NCBI GenBank assembly: GCA_902492655.1
Contig: CABUMF010000003.1
Coordinates: 23,564 to 87,563 of the forward strand
Length of the DNA: 64,000 nt
DNA from: an uncultured Eubacteriales bacterium
GTDB taxonomy: Bacteria > Bacillota > Clostridia > HGM11514
Direction: 5' to 3'
In this document: one piece after another, positions 33,280 to 42,506 of the stretch
Position numbering within the stretch: the stretch's first letter is position 1
Layout: each line of letters opens with the position of its first letter
Program-made: the position numbers and the translations under genes
Notes under the pieces: model-generated
What the model was told of the DNA's origin: nothing
Database searches by the model: none
The model's input: the letters and a program-made list of their open reading frames with translations, nothing else

Positions 33280-33986
33280 TAAATACCGATATTTCCGAAA
33301 ATATTGAAAAAGTCAGGTTTAATATTGCCGAGGCGGCAAAGCGCGCGGGAAGAAATATTGATGAAATCACATTAATCGGTGTTTCAAAGACCGTTGATGT
33401 TCCCCGCATTAAGCAGGCTGTTGCGGCAGGAATTACGGAGCTTGGCGAAAACAGGGTGCAGGAGCTTTGCGACAAATATCCGGAAATCGGAGGCGTTAAC
33501 TGGCACCTGATAGGGCACTTGCAGACAAACAAGGTAAAGTATATTGTGGACAAGGTAAGGCTTATTCATTCGGTTGACAGCATAAAGCTTGCAGATGAAA
33601 TCAATCATCAGGCGGGGCTTAAGGGCGTTATTGCAAGCATATTGCTTGAGGTTAATGTTTCGGGCGAAGAATCAAAGTTCGGAATAAAGCCCGATGAAGC
33701 AATGCGGTTTGCCGAATATATTTCAGGCTTTCGGAATACAAGGCTTTTGGGACTTATGACGGTTCCGCCGCCTGTTATAAATCCGCAGGATAACAAAAAA
33801 TACTTTAATGAATTATTCGAGCTTTCCGTCAAAATTTCCTCGGAAGGGTACGATAATGTTAAAATGAATGTTCTGTCGATGGGCATGAGCGGTGACTATA
33901 CCGCCGCAATCGAATGCGGTGCTACTATGGTCAGAGTGGGTTCTGCCATATTCGGGAACAGAATTTATAAAGGAGGTACACGGTGA
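33276..33986 (+). CDS. yggS: Pyridoxal-phosphate homeostasis protein
   Basis: A 236-residue PLP-binding protein with a TIM-barrel alanine-racemase-like fold. It buffers PLP and influences amino-acid metabolism without known catalysis. Landmarks are TLIGVSKTVDVPRIKQAV (Lys at about 36 bears PLP), GELGENRVQEL-like (ITELGENRVQELCDKY, about 53-68), NWHLIGHLQTNK (about 75-86) and LSMGMSGDYTAAI (about 202-214). It lies between the HlyD-like gene and sepF, a position conserved in Firmicutes, and overlaps both neighbours by a few bases. Confidence 0.94.
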   Translation: MINTDISENIEKVRFNIAEAAKRAGRNIDEITLIGVSKTVDVPRIKQAVAAGITELGENRVQELCDKYPEIGGVNWHLIGHLQTNKVKYIVDKVRLIHSVDSIKLADEINHQAGLKGVIASILLEVNVSGEESKFGIKPDEAMRFAEYISGFRNTRLLGLMTVPPPVINPQDNKKYFNELFELSVKISSEGYDNVKMNVLSMGMSGDYTAAIECGATMVRVGSAIFGNRIYKGGTR

Positions 33987-34468
33987 TGAACTTATCAGAA
34001 CTTTTTTCCAAGTTTCTTGCAAAGGATGACTATGACGACGAGCCGTCCGAAAGAGAGTTTAAAGACTATTCCGAAAATAAGACCGAGTACGGTCAGCCGA
34101 AGAAAAATCTGCTTTCGGATACACCGCGTGAACACTCATCGTCCAAAAACAACCGTCTTGTGGAGATTAACACAACCGCAAGGCTTGAGGTGGCGGTTAT
34201 GTCGCCCGTTGTTTTCAACGATGCAAAGGATATTGCAGAGTTTTTGCGAAGGAAAAATCCCGTTGTTATCAATCTTGAAAAGGCTGACAGAGCCGACACA
34301 AGACGAATTGTGGATTTTCTGAGCGGTGTTGTATATGCGATTGAAGGGAACATTCAGAAAATATCCAACGATATTTTCCTGGTTACGCCATATAATGTAA
34401 GCGTTCTCGGAAGCTTTAAAGAAGACCTTAAAAAAGGAGTTCTCCCTTGGGAAACCGAGGAATACTAA
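33986..34468 (+). CDS. sepF: Cell division protein SepF
   Basis: A 160-residue cytoplasmic protein that polymerises into rings and anchors FtsZ to the membrane in bacteria without FtsA dominance. It has a short amphipathic N-terminus (MNLSELFSKFLA), a hydrophilic acidic linker (about 13-65), and the folded DUF552 domain with NPVVINLEKADRADTRRIVD (about 92-111) and DFLSGVVYAIEG. GGAGG lies nine bases before ATG 33986, and GTG 33983 is also possible. Confidence 0.93.
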   Translation: MNLSELFSKFLAKDDYDDEPSEREFKDYSENKTEYGQPKKNLLSDTPREHSSSKNNRLVEINTTARLEVAVMSPVVFNDAKDIAEFLRRKNPVVINLEKADRADTRRIVDFLSGVVYAIEGNIQKISNDIFLVTPYNVSVLGSFKEDLKKGVLPWETEEY

Positions 34469-34515
34469 TGAAATGAGTTTTGGGTTAATACCAAAACGGA
34501 AAGGTGTGTGATTTT

Positions 34516-34983
34516 GTGATTACACCGCTTGATATACAAAGCAAGGAATTTAAAAAACATTTCGGCGGATATGAAAGGTCCGATGTTGAAGAGTTTTTTG
34601 CGCTTGTGTGCGAGGAGTATGATAAGCTTTATACCGAAAATGCATCACTCAGGGAACGGGTAAACGTGCTCTCTGACTCGGTTAAGCAATACAAAACGAT
34701 AGAGAATACCTTGCAGGATACTCTCGTGATTGCCCAGAAAACGGGCGAGGAAGTCAAGAAATCCGCTTATGACAAGGGTGAGGTTATTATCGGCGAGGCT
34801 ACTGCGAAAGCTGCCGAAATAGTTGAACAAGCAAAGGCGGAAGCTCTTGAAATAACAAAGAAAAACAAAGAGCTCAAGGCTGAATTTGAGGCTTGCAAAG
34901 CAAAGCTGCTTAGCATATTAAACAGTGAAATTGCTATTTTAGAACAGGCTGAGATTAATCCTGAGACAGAAGAGGAGAATTAG
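34516..34983 (+). CDS. divIVA: DivIVA-domain cell division/polarity protein
   Basis: A 155-residue coiled-coil protein that binds curved membrane at septa and poles. The diagnostic N-terminal lipid-binding segment is ITPLDIQSKEFKKHFGGYE (about 2-20), with DVEEFFALV next, then a long coiled coil to the end. GTG 34516 gives the family N-terminus and sits nine bases after AAAGGTG. GTG 34504 would add four odd residues. It is the last division gene before ileS. Confidence 0.92.
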   Translation: MITPLDIQSKEFKKHFGGYERSDVEEFFALVCEEYDKLYTENASLRERVNVLSDSVKQYKTIENTLQDTLVIAQKTGEEVKKSAYDKGEVIIGEATAKAAEIVEQAKAEALEITKKNKELKAEFEACKAKLLSILNSEIAILEQAEINPETEEEN

Positions 34984-34987
34984 ACCA

Positions 34988-37741
34988 ATGGAAACAGTTG
35001 ATTACAGTGCAACGCTTAATCTGCCCAAAAGTGAATTTCCTATGAGGGCAAACCTTCCGAAGCGTGAACCCGAAATGCTTTCACGCTGGTATGAGGAGGA
35101 CTTGTATCATAAGCTTCTTGAAGACAGATCGGATTGCCCGACCTATAACCTTCATGACGGCCCTCCCTTTGCAAACGGGGATATTCATATGGGACACACT
35201 CTTAACAAAATTCTTAAGGATTTTGTTATAAAGTATAAGCTTATGAGGGGATATAAAACGCCTTATGTTCCCGGCTGGGATACGCACGGTCTGCCTATTG
35301 AACAGCAGGCTATTAAAAAGCTCGGCATTAACAGAAGCGAATTCGGTCCGGTGAAATTCCGTGAGATTTGCCGCGATTTCGCTCTTAAATATATTGCAAA
35401 TCAAAAGGAACAGTTCAAAAGACTGGGCGTAATCGGAGATTGGGATCATGAGTATATCACCCTTCAGCCCGAATTTGAAGCTCGTGAAATAGAAGTTTTC
35501 GGCCGTATGGCTAAAAAAGGCCTTCTTTACAGAGGTCTGAAGCCCGTTTATTGGTGTCCTTCATGCGAAACCGCATTGGCAGAAGCTGAAATCGAATACA
35601 ATGAGGACGCAACGGATTCAATCTATGTTAAATTTGATGTTAAAAAGACAAACGGTCAATTTGACGGCTTTGAAAACGTTAAGTTTGTTATCTGGACAAC
35701 AACCACATGGACGCTTCCCGGAAATGTTGCAATTTCGGTTAATCCGTTTTATGAGTATGCTCTTGTAAAGCATGGTGACGAGCATCTTGTTATGGCAAAT
35801 GACCTTGTTGAGGCAGTTGTCGAAAAGGTGGGGCTTGAAAACTATGAGATAGTTAAGACCTATAAGGGTGCAGAGCTTGAAAATATCGTTTGCAGTCATC
35901 CTATTTTCGATAAGGAATCTCTTATCATAGTAGGCGAGCATGTAACACTCGATGCAGGTACGGGCTGCGTTCATACAGCTCCCGGTCTTGGTGCGGAGGA
36001 CTTTATTGCGTGTCAGCCGTACAAGCTTCCTACGGTTGTTCCGGTGGATGACAGGGGTATCATGAACGAGGTTGCCGAAGAATTTGCAGGGCTTCCTTAC
36101 TATAAAGCAAACAAGGCAATAGAGGAAAAATTAAGAAATTGCGGTGCTCTTTTGGCGGTTGAACCTATTGTTCATCAGTATCCTCATTGCTGGCGCTGCA
36201 AAAACCCGATTATTTTCAGAGCAACCAAGCAGTGGTTTGCTTCCGTGGACGCAATTAAGGATGACGCCGTAAAGGCAATCAACAGCGTAAAATGGGTTCC
36301 CGGCTGGGGACAGGAGAGAATAACCAATATGGTTAAGGACCGCTCCGACTGGTGCATTTCCCGTCAGAGGCTCTGGGGTGTTCCTCTGCCGATATTCTAT
36401 TGTAAGGACTGTAAAAAGGAGCTTATTACAGACGAAACAATCGAAGCTGTAAAGAAGCTTTTTGCGAAAAAAGGCTCAACGGCGTGGTATGAGCTTGAAG
36501 CAAAGGATATTCTTCCCGAAGGCACAAAGTGCGAATGCGGCTGTACCGAGTTTACCAAAGAAACCGATATTATGGATGTTTGGTTCGATTCCGGCTCATC
36601 ACATATGTCCGTGTGCGACGAAAGAGAGGAATTGACGGTTCCTGCGGATATGTATCTTGAGGGTAATGACCAGTACAGAGGCTGGTTCCAGTCGTCGCTT
36701 CTTACATCTGTTGCGGTAAACGGCAATGCTCCTTACAAGACGGTGCTTACCCACGGCATGGTTGTTGACGGGGAAGGCAAAAAAATGTCCAAATCCCTCG
36801 GAAACGGTCTTGACCCGATGAAGCTTACCGATCAGTACGGTGCGGATATTTTAAGACTCTGGGTTGCTTCGAGCGACTATCGTTCCGATGTGAGAATTTC
36901 GGACGATATTTTAAAGCAGCTTTCGGAGGTCTACAGAAAAATCAGGAATACCGCAAAATATATACTCGGTAATATAAGCGATTTTGATCCCGCAAAGGAC
37001 AAGGTTGCATTTTCCGATATGCCCGAAATAGACAAGTGGGCGCTTATCACAATGAACAAGCTTACCGAAAAGGTTCTTGAAGCTTACGAAAACTATGATT
37101 ATCACATCATTTATCACAGTATCAGGAACTTCTGCGTGGTTGATATGTCTAACTTCTATCTTGATATTTTAAAGGACAGACTTTACACCGAAAAGCCGGA
37201 TTCCCTTAAAAGAAGAAGTGCGCAGACTGCAATTTACGAGATACTTTCAAACCTTGTAAGGCTTATTGCTCCGGTTTTGTCATTTACCGCAGAAGAAATC
37301 TGGGGATTCATGCCTCATGTTGAATGCGATAAACAGCAGGGTGTGTTCTTTAATACAATGCCTGAGGTTAATCCGGAATATAACGATGACGCATTAATGG
37401 CAAAATGGGCGGAAATTTCTGCCGTAAGAGGCGACGTGCTTAAAGCACTTGAAGTTGCAAGAAACGAAAAAACAATAGGCAAGTCCCTTGAAGCAAGCGT
37501 TACCCTCTTTGCAGAAGGCGAAACCTTTGAGCTTCTTGACAGCTGCCGTGATATTCTTCCCGAGGTGTTCATTACTTCCGGGGCGGATGTAAAATGCGGT
37601 AAGGGCGGAACGTTTGAAGGCGAAAGGGTTGGCGTTGAGGTCAAAAAGGCAAGCGGAAGAAAATGTGAACGCTGCTGGACATTCTCTGAAAGTGTTGGTG
37701 ATGATTGCCTGTGCTTAAGATGCCGAAAGATTTTGGGATAA
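34988..37741 (+). CDS. ileS: Isoleucyl-tRNA synthetase
   Basis: A 917-residue class I aminoacyl-tRNA synthetase. The HIGH-type motif is HMGHTL (about 68-73) and KMSKS lies at about 600-604. The editing domain covers about 190-400, with TWTLPGNVAIS (about 238-248). A C-terminal zinc ribbon CERCW...CLCLRC (about 895-914) closes the protein. No T-box leader precedes it. It sits four bases after divIVA, so expression depends on the upstream unit. Confidence 0.97.
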   Translation: METVDYSATLNLPKSEFPMRANLPKREPEMLSRWYEEDLYHKLLEDRSDCPTYNLHDGPPFANGDIHMGHTLNKILKDFVIKYKLMRGYKTPYVPGWDTHGLPIEQQAIKKLGINRSEFGPVKFREICRDFALKYIANQKEQFKRLGVIGDWDHEYITLQPEFEAREIEVFGRMAKKGLLYRGLKPVYWCPSCETALAEAEIEYNEDATDSIYVKFDVKKTNGQFDGFENVKFVIWTTTTWTLPGNVAISVNPFYEYALVKHGDEHLVMANDLVEAVVEKVGLENYEIVKTYKGAELENIVCSHPIFDKESLIIVGEHVTLDAGTGCVHTAPGLGAEDFIACQPYKLPTVVPVDDRGIMNEVAEEFAGLPYYKANKAIEEKLRNCGALLAVEPIVHQYPHCWRCKNPIIFRATKQWFASVDAIKDDAVKAINSVKWVPGWGQERITNMVKDRSDWCISRQRLWGVPLPIFYCKDCKKELITDETIEAVKKLFAKKGSTAWYELEAKDILPEGTKCECGCTEFTKETDIMDVWFDSGSSHMSVCDEREELTVPADMYLEGNDQYRGWFQSSLLTSVAVNGNAPYKTVLTHGMVVDGEGKKMSKSLGNGLDPMKLTDQYGADILRLWVASSDYRSDVRISDDILKQLSEVYRKIRNTAKYILGNISDFDPAKDKVAFSDMPEIDKWALITMNKLTEKVLEAYENYDYHIIYHSIRNFCVVDMSNFYLDILKDRLYTEKPDSLKRRSAQTAIYEILSNLVRLIAPVLSFTAEEIWGFMPHVECDKQQGVFFNTMPEVNPEYNDDALMAKWAEISAVRGDVLKALEVARNEKTIGKSLEASVTLFAEGETFELLDSCRDILPEVFITSGADVKCGKGGTFEGERVGVEVKKASGRKCERCWTFSESVGDDCLCLRCRKILG

Positions 37742-38205
37742 GCAAAAAAACGGTCAAAAATATTGCTCTTTACTTGCTTTTGTTTTTTGCAATGCTTGCG
37801 ATTGATATTGCCACAAAGCTTATGGTTACAAAGTATTTCAGCGTGGGAATATCGGTTTCAATCATCGAGGGCGTGCTTGATTTTACCTATGTAAGAAATC
37901 CGGGTGCGGCGTTCGGGATTTTCAGCAATAATACAATCGTTCTTGCGGTTTTTTCGGTTGTTATCCTTATCGGGATTGTCATCGCAACTGTAAAGTTCAA
38001 GCCGAAGAACGAGCTTGTGAAGATAGCGATTTGCATGATTTGTTCAGGTGCAGTCGGCAATTTGATTGACCGCATAAGACTTGGGTATGTTGTTGACTTT
38101 ATTGATGTTGATTTCTTCAATTTCCCGGTTTTTAATGTGGCGGATTGCTTTGTGTGCATAGGGGCGTTCATGCTTGCTATGTATATACTTATTGCAAAAG
38201 ATTAA
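37711..38205 (+). CDS. lspA: Lipoprotein signal peptidase II
   Basis: A 164-residue membrane aspartyl protease that cuts prolipoprotein signal peptides after diacylglyceryl transfer. It has four membrane helices and the motifs YVRNPGAAFGI (about 62-72), GNLIDRIRLGYVVDFID (about 112-128) and FNVADCFVCIG (about 135-145), where the two catalytic Asp residues lie. GTG 37711, eight bases after GGTGAT, is the chosen start. TTG 37705 and ATG 37720 are possible. It overlaps the end of ileS. Its substrates here include the lipoproteins at 11038 and 23165. Confidence 0.92.
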   Translation: MLKMPKDFGISKKTVKNIALYLLLFFAMLAIDIATKLMVTKYFSVGISVSIIEGVLDFTYVRNPGAAFGIFSNNTIVLAVFSVVILIGIVIATVKFKPKNELVKIAICMICSGAVGNLIDRIRLGYVVDFIDVDFFNFPVFNVADCFVCIGAFMLAMYILIAKD

Positions 38206-38223
38206 TTTAAATAATCAAGCGTT

Positions 38224-38261
38224 AAAACACACGGTACGAATTATTCGGGCCGTGTGTTTTT
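38224..38261 (+). terminator. Rho-independent terminator after lspA
   Basis: An 11-base-pair stem AAAACACACGG (38224-38234) / CCGTGTGTTTT (38250-38260), with the T run partly in the stem. Confidence 0.85.
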
Positions 38262-38321
38262 AAGGTTGTCGGAAATGTTGGCGCAGATGAAAAACTTTAG
38301 CGGTATAATAGGCGAAAACCC

Positions 38322-38350
38322 TTGACTTTACGGCTTTTGAATGATATAAT
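38322..38350 (+). promoter_or_regulatory. Promoter of recA
   Basis: TTGACT (38322-38327) and TATAAT (38345-38350), 17-base spacer. I see no LexA box of the Bacillus type (CGAACN4GTTCG) near it. Confidence 0.75.
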
Positions 38351-38400
38351 ATACATGGGTAATTGTGTATAAATCACACTCAGAAGGAGCGGTTAATGAT

Positions 38401-39414
38401 ATGGAAGAAAAACAGAAAGCACTTGATGTTGCGCTTAATCAGATTGAAAAGCAATTCGGCAAAGGTGCCGTTATGCGCCTTGGAGACAGCCCGTCAATGC
38501 AGGTTGATGTAATTTCAACAGGTATTGCGAGCCTTGATATTGCGCTTGGAATAGGCGGCTTGCCAAAGGGCAGAATTATCGAAATATACGGGCCTGAATC
38601 CTCGGGTAAGACAACGGTTGCACTTCATGCCGTTGCAGAGGCTCAGAAGTGCGGTGGAGAGGTTGCGTTTGTTGACGCAGAGCACGCTCTTGACCCGGTT
38701 TATGCGTCAAAGCTCGGTGTAAATATAGATAAGCTTTATGTTTCTCAGCCCGATACGGGTGAGCAGGCATTGGAAATTACCGAGGCACTTGTAAGGAGCG
38801 GTGCGATTGATGTTATTGTTATCGACTCTGTTGCGGCACTTGTTCCAAAGGCTGAAATCGAAGGCGAAATGGGCGATAACCATGTGGGACTTCACGCAAG
38901 ACTTATGAGCCAGGCTTTGAGAAAGCTTGCCGGAGTTATAAGCAAGTCAAACTGTATTGCAATATTTATCAATCAGCTTCGTGAAAAGGTTGGCGTTGTG
39001 TACGGAAATCCCGAGGTTACAACGGGTGGTCGTGCGCTTAAATTCTATGCCAGCGTAAGGCTTGATGTAAGGCGTGTCGAGGCGATAAAGCACGGTACTG
39101 AAATAGTGGGCAATCATGTCAGGGTAAAGGTTGTTAAGAACAAGGTCGCTCCGCCGTTTAAGGAAGCGGAATTTGATATTATGTACGGCGAGGGCGTTTC
39201 AAACATCGGTGTTGTTTTGGACCTGGCGGCAGATAAGGATATTATCAAAAAGGGCGGCGCTTGGTATTCGATAGGCGAAACAAGAATCGGTCAGGGCAGA
39301 GAAAATGCAAAGAATTATCTGAAAGAAAATCCTGATGTTTTTGAGGACATCAACCGTCGTGTAAGAGAAGCTTACGGTCTTGATAAGCCTCGTGAAACTG
39401 CCGAAAATGAATAA
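38401..39414 (+). CDS. recA: Recombinase RecA
   Basis: A 337-residue DNA strand-exchange ATPase central to recombination and the SOS response. Walker A is GPESSGKT (about 64-71), followed by FVDAEHALDP (about 90-99). Walker B VIVIDSVAALVPKAE (about 138-152) and the L2 region INQLREKVGVVYGNPEVTTG (about 191-210) are intact. ATG 38401 is in frame and about 12 bases after AAGGAGCGG, a slightly long gap. An ATG at 38396 is out of frame. The coding end overlaps recX. Confidence 0.97.
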   Translation: MEEKQKALDVALNQIEKQFGKGAVMRLGDSPSMQVDVISTGIASLDIALGIGGLPKGRIIEIYGPESSGKTTVALHAVAEAQKCGGEVAFVDAEHALDPVYASKLGVNIDKLYVSQPDTGEQALEITEALVRSGAIDVIVIDSVAALVPKAEIEGEMGDNHVGLHARLMSQALRKLAGVISKSNCIAIFINQLREKVGVVYGNPEVTTGGRALKFYASVRLDVRRVEAIKHGTEIVGNHVRVKVVKNKVAPPFKEAEFDIMYGEGVSNIGVVLDLAADKDIIKKGGAWYSIGETRIGQGRENAKNYLKENPDVFEDINRRVREAYGLDKPRETAENE

Positions 39415-40042
39415 CAGCGGTTTTATTACCTCTATCGAGCCGCAAAAGAATAACAAAAACAGATATTCGGTGTTTATCGACGGGAAATACGCCTTTTCGC
39501 TTGACGATGAAACTCTTTTCAAGTCAAAGCTGAAAGTTGGCGATGAAATAAACGAAGAAGCGGCACAGGAGCTTATTTGTGATGCTCAGTACATGGCTTG
39601 CAAGGATTACGGCTTTAAGCTTGTTTCCAAAAAGCTTTACACTGCACATGATTTTACATATAAGCTTAAGATGAAGGGCTTTGACGAAAGCGTTGCAAAT
39701 AAGGTATGCCTGCGTTTTTCGGAGCTCGGTCTTATAAATGATGAGGATTTTGCGAGGGCGTACATTTCAGATGCGGCACGCCTTAGGCAAAAAGGGAAAC
39801 GGGCTATTTCCGCAGAGCTTTCAATGCACGGAGTAGATAAAGCGGTTATCGACGGGCTTCTTGACGGGTTTGAAAACCCGGAAGGCCTTGAAAAAATCAT
39901 ATCAAAAAAGCTTAAAACAAAAAATCCCGACCGTAAGCAGATCTCAAGTGTTTTTGCATCCTGCATCAGGAAGGGATACGGTGCGGATGAAATTAAGCAC
40001 GCTTTGAAAAAATACACGGATGAGGAATTCACGGATGAATAG
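39407..40042 (+). CDS. recX: Regulatory protein RecX
   Basis: A 211-residue helical-repeat protein that binds and modulates RecA filaments. Landmarks are YSVFIDGKYAFSLDDE (about 19-34), the RecX repeats from LYTAHDFTYKLKMKGF (about 78-93), FSELGLINDEDFARAYI and RQISSVFASCIRKGYGADEI (about 181-200). The start is inside the last codons of recA, so expression is coupled. It overlaps rimO by eight bases. Confidence 0.9.
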   Translation: MNNSGFITSIEPQKNNKNRYSVFIDGKYAFSLDDETLFKSKLKVGDEINEEAAQELICDAQYMACKDYGFKLVSKKLYTAHDFTYKLKMKGFDESVANKVCLRFSELGLINDEDFARAYISDAARLRQKGKRAISAELSMHGVDKAVIDGLLDGFENPEGLEKIISKKLKTKNPDRKQISSVFASCIRKGYGADEIKHALKKYTDEEFTDE

Positions 40043-41351
40043 TATCGGAATTATTTCTCTCGGCTGCTCAAAAAACCTGACGGACAGTGAGGTTATGCTG
40101 GGGGTGTTGTCAAAAAAACATAAAATCGAACCTGACATTGAAAAGGCTGACATAATCATCGTTAACACCTGTTGTTTTATTGACGACGCAAAGCAGGAAT
40201 CCATTGATGCGATTTTAGAGGCGGCGGAGTACAAAAAGAAAAATTGTAAAAAGCTTGTTGTAGCAGGGTGTCTTGCACAGAGATTTAAGGATGATATTTT
40301 AAAAGAAATCCCCGAGGTAGACTGCGTTTTGGGAACTGCCGACTATCATAGAATTGATGAGATTCTGGAGAGGAGCGAAACGGAATCCTTCGGAGATATT
40401 GATGTATCGCCCGATTATTCTTGTATTCCGAGGATAAATTCAATGCCGTTTTATACGGCATATCTCAAAATTGCCGACGGATGTGATAATCATTGCACCT
40501 ATTGCGTTATTCCGTCTATTCGCGGCAAATTCCGAAGCAGAAGCATTGAGGAGCTTGTAAACGAGGCAAAAATGCTTTCTGAAAGCGGGGTGCGCGAGAT
40601 AGTTGTGATTGCTCAGAATACAACGGATTACGGACTTGATATTTACGGAAGGCGTGCACTTTCGGAGCTTCTTAACAAGCTTTCTGAAATCGAGGGAATT
40701 CATTGGATAAGGCTTCATTATGCTTATCCTGAAGGGATAGATGATGAGCTTATTAAGACCGTCGCCGAAAACAAAAAGATTTGCAAATATCTTGATATTC
40801 CCATTCAGCACGCAAACAACGATGTTTTGAAGCGTATGGGAAGACGATGCACAAAGGAACAAATGTATGAGCTTTTTGAAAGGATAAGAGCAGAAATTCC
40901 CGAAGTTACGCTCAGAACCTCGGTCATTGCCGGTTTTCCGGGCGAAACCGAGGAGCAGGCATTAGAGCTTTGCGAATTTATAAAGGAAATCCGTTTTGAC
41001 AGGTTGGGTGCGTTTTCCTATTCGAGAGAAGAAGGGACAGCGGCAGCCAAGATGAGTGGGCAGATTGACGATGATGTTAAGCTTTCAAGAGTGGAAAGGC
41101 TTATGAAAATACAAAGTGAAATTTCTCTTGAAAATAATAAAAAGAAAATCGGAAAAACGGTTGAAGTGCTTACGGAAGGCTTTGATGATGAGCAGATGCT
41201 CTATTTTGGCAGAAGTGATGCCGATTCAACCGAAATTGACGGAAATGTGTACTTCGGCTCGGAAAGAGAGCTTTCGGAGGGCGAATTTGTACAGGTTAAA
41301 ATTCTTGATTGCAGTGAATATGATTTATTCGGAAAGGACGAAAATCTATGA
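40035..41351 (+). CDS. rimO: Ribosomal protein S12 methylthiotransferase
   Basis: A 438-residue radical-SAM methylthiotransferase that modifies the conserved Asp of ribosomal protein S12. The UPF0004 domain has ISLGCSKNLTDSE (about 6-18), VNTCCFI and GCLAQRF. The radical-SAM motif is CDNHCTYC (about 150-157), with DIPIQHANNDVLKRMGR further on. A C-terminal TRAM domain is present. The SKNLTDSE sequence favours RimO over MiaB, which is encoded separately at 24634. It overlaps recX and pgsA. Confidence 0.95.
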   Translation: MNSIGIISLGCSKNLTDSEVMLGVLSKKHKIEPDIEKADIIIVNTCCFIDDAKQESIDAILEAAEYKKKNCKKLVVAGCLAQRFKDDILKEIPEVDCVLGTADYHRIDEILERSETESFGDIDVSPDYSCIPRINSMPFYTAYLKIADGCDNHCTYCVIPSIRGKFRSRSIEELVNEAKMLSESGVREIVVIAQNTTDYGLDIYGRRALSELLNKLSEIEGIHWIRLHYAYPEGIDDELIKTVAENKKICKYLDIPIQHANNDVLKRMGRRCTKEQMYELFERIRAEIPEVTLRTSVIAGFPGETEEQALELCEFIKEIRFDRLGAFSYSREEGTAAAKMSGQIDDDVKLSRVERLMKIQSEISLENNKKKIGKTVEVLTEGFDDEQMLYFGRSDADSTEIDGNVYFGSERELSEGEFVQVKILDCSEYDLFGKDENL

Positions 41352-41902
41352 ACACACCAAACAAACTGACGCTTTTCAGAATCGTGTTAATCCCGGTATT
41401 TTTGCTGTTGCTTCTTTTCCCTATAACAAAATGGCACACCTGGATTGCGCTTGGAATATTTATCTGCGCGTCTTTAACCGATTGGCTTGACGGGCGCATT
41501 GCGCGTTCGACAAATCAGGTTACAACCTTCGGAAAATTTGCAGATCCGCTTGCGGATAAGCTTCTTACATCCGCGGCACTTATCAGCTTTATTGAGCTTT
41601 ACGGTGTTCCTTGCTGGTTAATATTCATTGTGGTTGCCCGTGAGTTTATTGTTACGGGGCTTAGGCTCGTTGCCATTTCCGAGGGCAAGGTTATTGCGGC
41701 AAGCATGGCAGGCAAGGTTAAAACCTTTACTCAAATGGTTGCGATTGTGCTTACAATGATTTTCGGAGCATTGGGCTGGAATGATGCGGTGTTTTTCGGT
41801 TTTACTCTTCCCGTATGGCTTATGGGCATAGTTGCGGCAATCACGCTTTATTCGGGGTTTGCATATCTAATAGATAACAGAAAGCTTTTAAAGGTGAAAT
41901 AA
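41348..41902 (+). CDS. pgsA: CDP-diacylglycerol-glycerol-3-phosphate 3-phosphatidyltransferase
   Basis: A 184-residue integral membrane enzyme that makes phosphatidylglycerophosphate, the first step to phosphatidylglycerol. The CDP-alcohol phosphotransferase motif D-x2-DG-x2-AR-x8-9-G-x3-D-x3-D is complete: it starts DWLDGRIAR (about 44-52) and ends FGKFADPLAD (about 58-67). Four to five helices. It overlaps rimO by four bases (ATGA), and the recA-recX-rimO-pgsA order gives a coupled unit. Confidence 0.94.
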   Translation: MNTPNKLTLFRIVLIPVFLLLLLFPITKWHTWIALGIFICASLTDWLDGRIARSTNQVTTFGKFADPLADKLLTSAALISFIELYGVPCWLIFIVVAREFIVTGLRLVAISEGKVIAASMAGKVKTFTQMVAIVLTMIFGALGWNDAVFFGFTLPVWLMGIVAAITLYSGFAYLIDNRKLLKVK

Positions 41903-42481
41903 ATGCAGAACGCAAAAGAATTTTACGAGAAGGTCTATGCACTGTTTGATAAGGTAACCCCTCTCGGGATTGATACCGATTGCGGTCTTGCCTGCGATGC
42001 GGCTTGCTGCAGGGGCGATGCCGATGAAGGTATGTATCTTTTCCCCGGTGAAATGGCAATGTATAACGGGAAGGAAGATTGGATTTCCGTAGAAAAAAGC
42101 GAGTTTACCGTAAACGGTATTCCCGTACCGATTGCAATTTGCGGCGGTAAATGCGAAAGATTTAAAAGACCTCTTTCGTGCAGAATTTTTCCTCTCATGT
42201 TCTATGCTAAAAGGGGCGACGAAAAAATTCAAATTAAAATGGACCCCAGAGGCAGGTCGATGTGCCCTCTCGTAAGGGTTTTATCGGTGGATGACCTTGA
42301 TGAGCAGTTCGTTCTTAATGTGACGGAAGCAGCGGATATGCTTTCGGAGTATAATGACATTATGGAATTTATATACGAGCAAAGTGAATTGGTCGATGAA
42401 ATGCCCGACCTTGGTAATTTTGATATAGATACCATAATTGATGAGTTCAACTGGAACGGAATTGAAGATGAAAACCCCTGA
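41903..42481 (+). CDS. Cysteine-cluster (YkgJ-like) metal-binding protein
   Basis: A 192-residue cytosolic protein. CGLACDAACCRG (about 27-38) and CGGKCERFKRPLSCRIFP (about 80-97) match the spacing of YkgJ-like zinc or iron-sulfur chelating domains (CxxxCxxxCC ... C ... RPxxCRxFP). MCPLVRVLS adds a further Cys at about 119. An acidic C-terminus follows. Function is unknown in general. The start lies directly after pgsA (zero-base gap), so it belongs to that unit. Confidence 0.72.
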   Translation: MQNAKEFYEKVYALFDKVTPLGIDTDCGLACDAACCRGDADEGMYLFPGEMAMYNGKEDWISVEKSEFTVNGIPVPIAICGGKCERFKRPLSCRIFPLMFYAKRGDEKIQIKMDPRGRSMCPLVRVLSVDDLDEQFVLNVTEAADMLSEYNDIMEFIYEQSELVDEMPDLGNFDIDTIIDEFNWNGIEDENP

Positions 42482-42506
42482 AGCAAAAGCTTCAGGGGCA
42501 AATTTT
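42475..42506. terminator. Bidirectional terminator
   Basis: A ten-base-pair perfect stem CCCCTGAAGC (42475-42484) / GCTTCAGGGG (42489-42498), loop AAAA, followed by AAATTTTTAA on the plus strand and TTTTCATC on the minus strand. It separates the pgsA unit from the convergent oxidoreductase gene. Confidence 0.88.

Noticed and set aside
34984..34987. T-box riboswitch upstream of ileS
   Set aside because: Only four bases separate divIVA from ileS, so no T-box can be present.
38290..38400. LexA box before recA
   Set aside because: I see no CGAAC-N4-GTTCG type site around the recA promoter. SOS control may use another motif.
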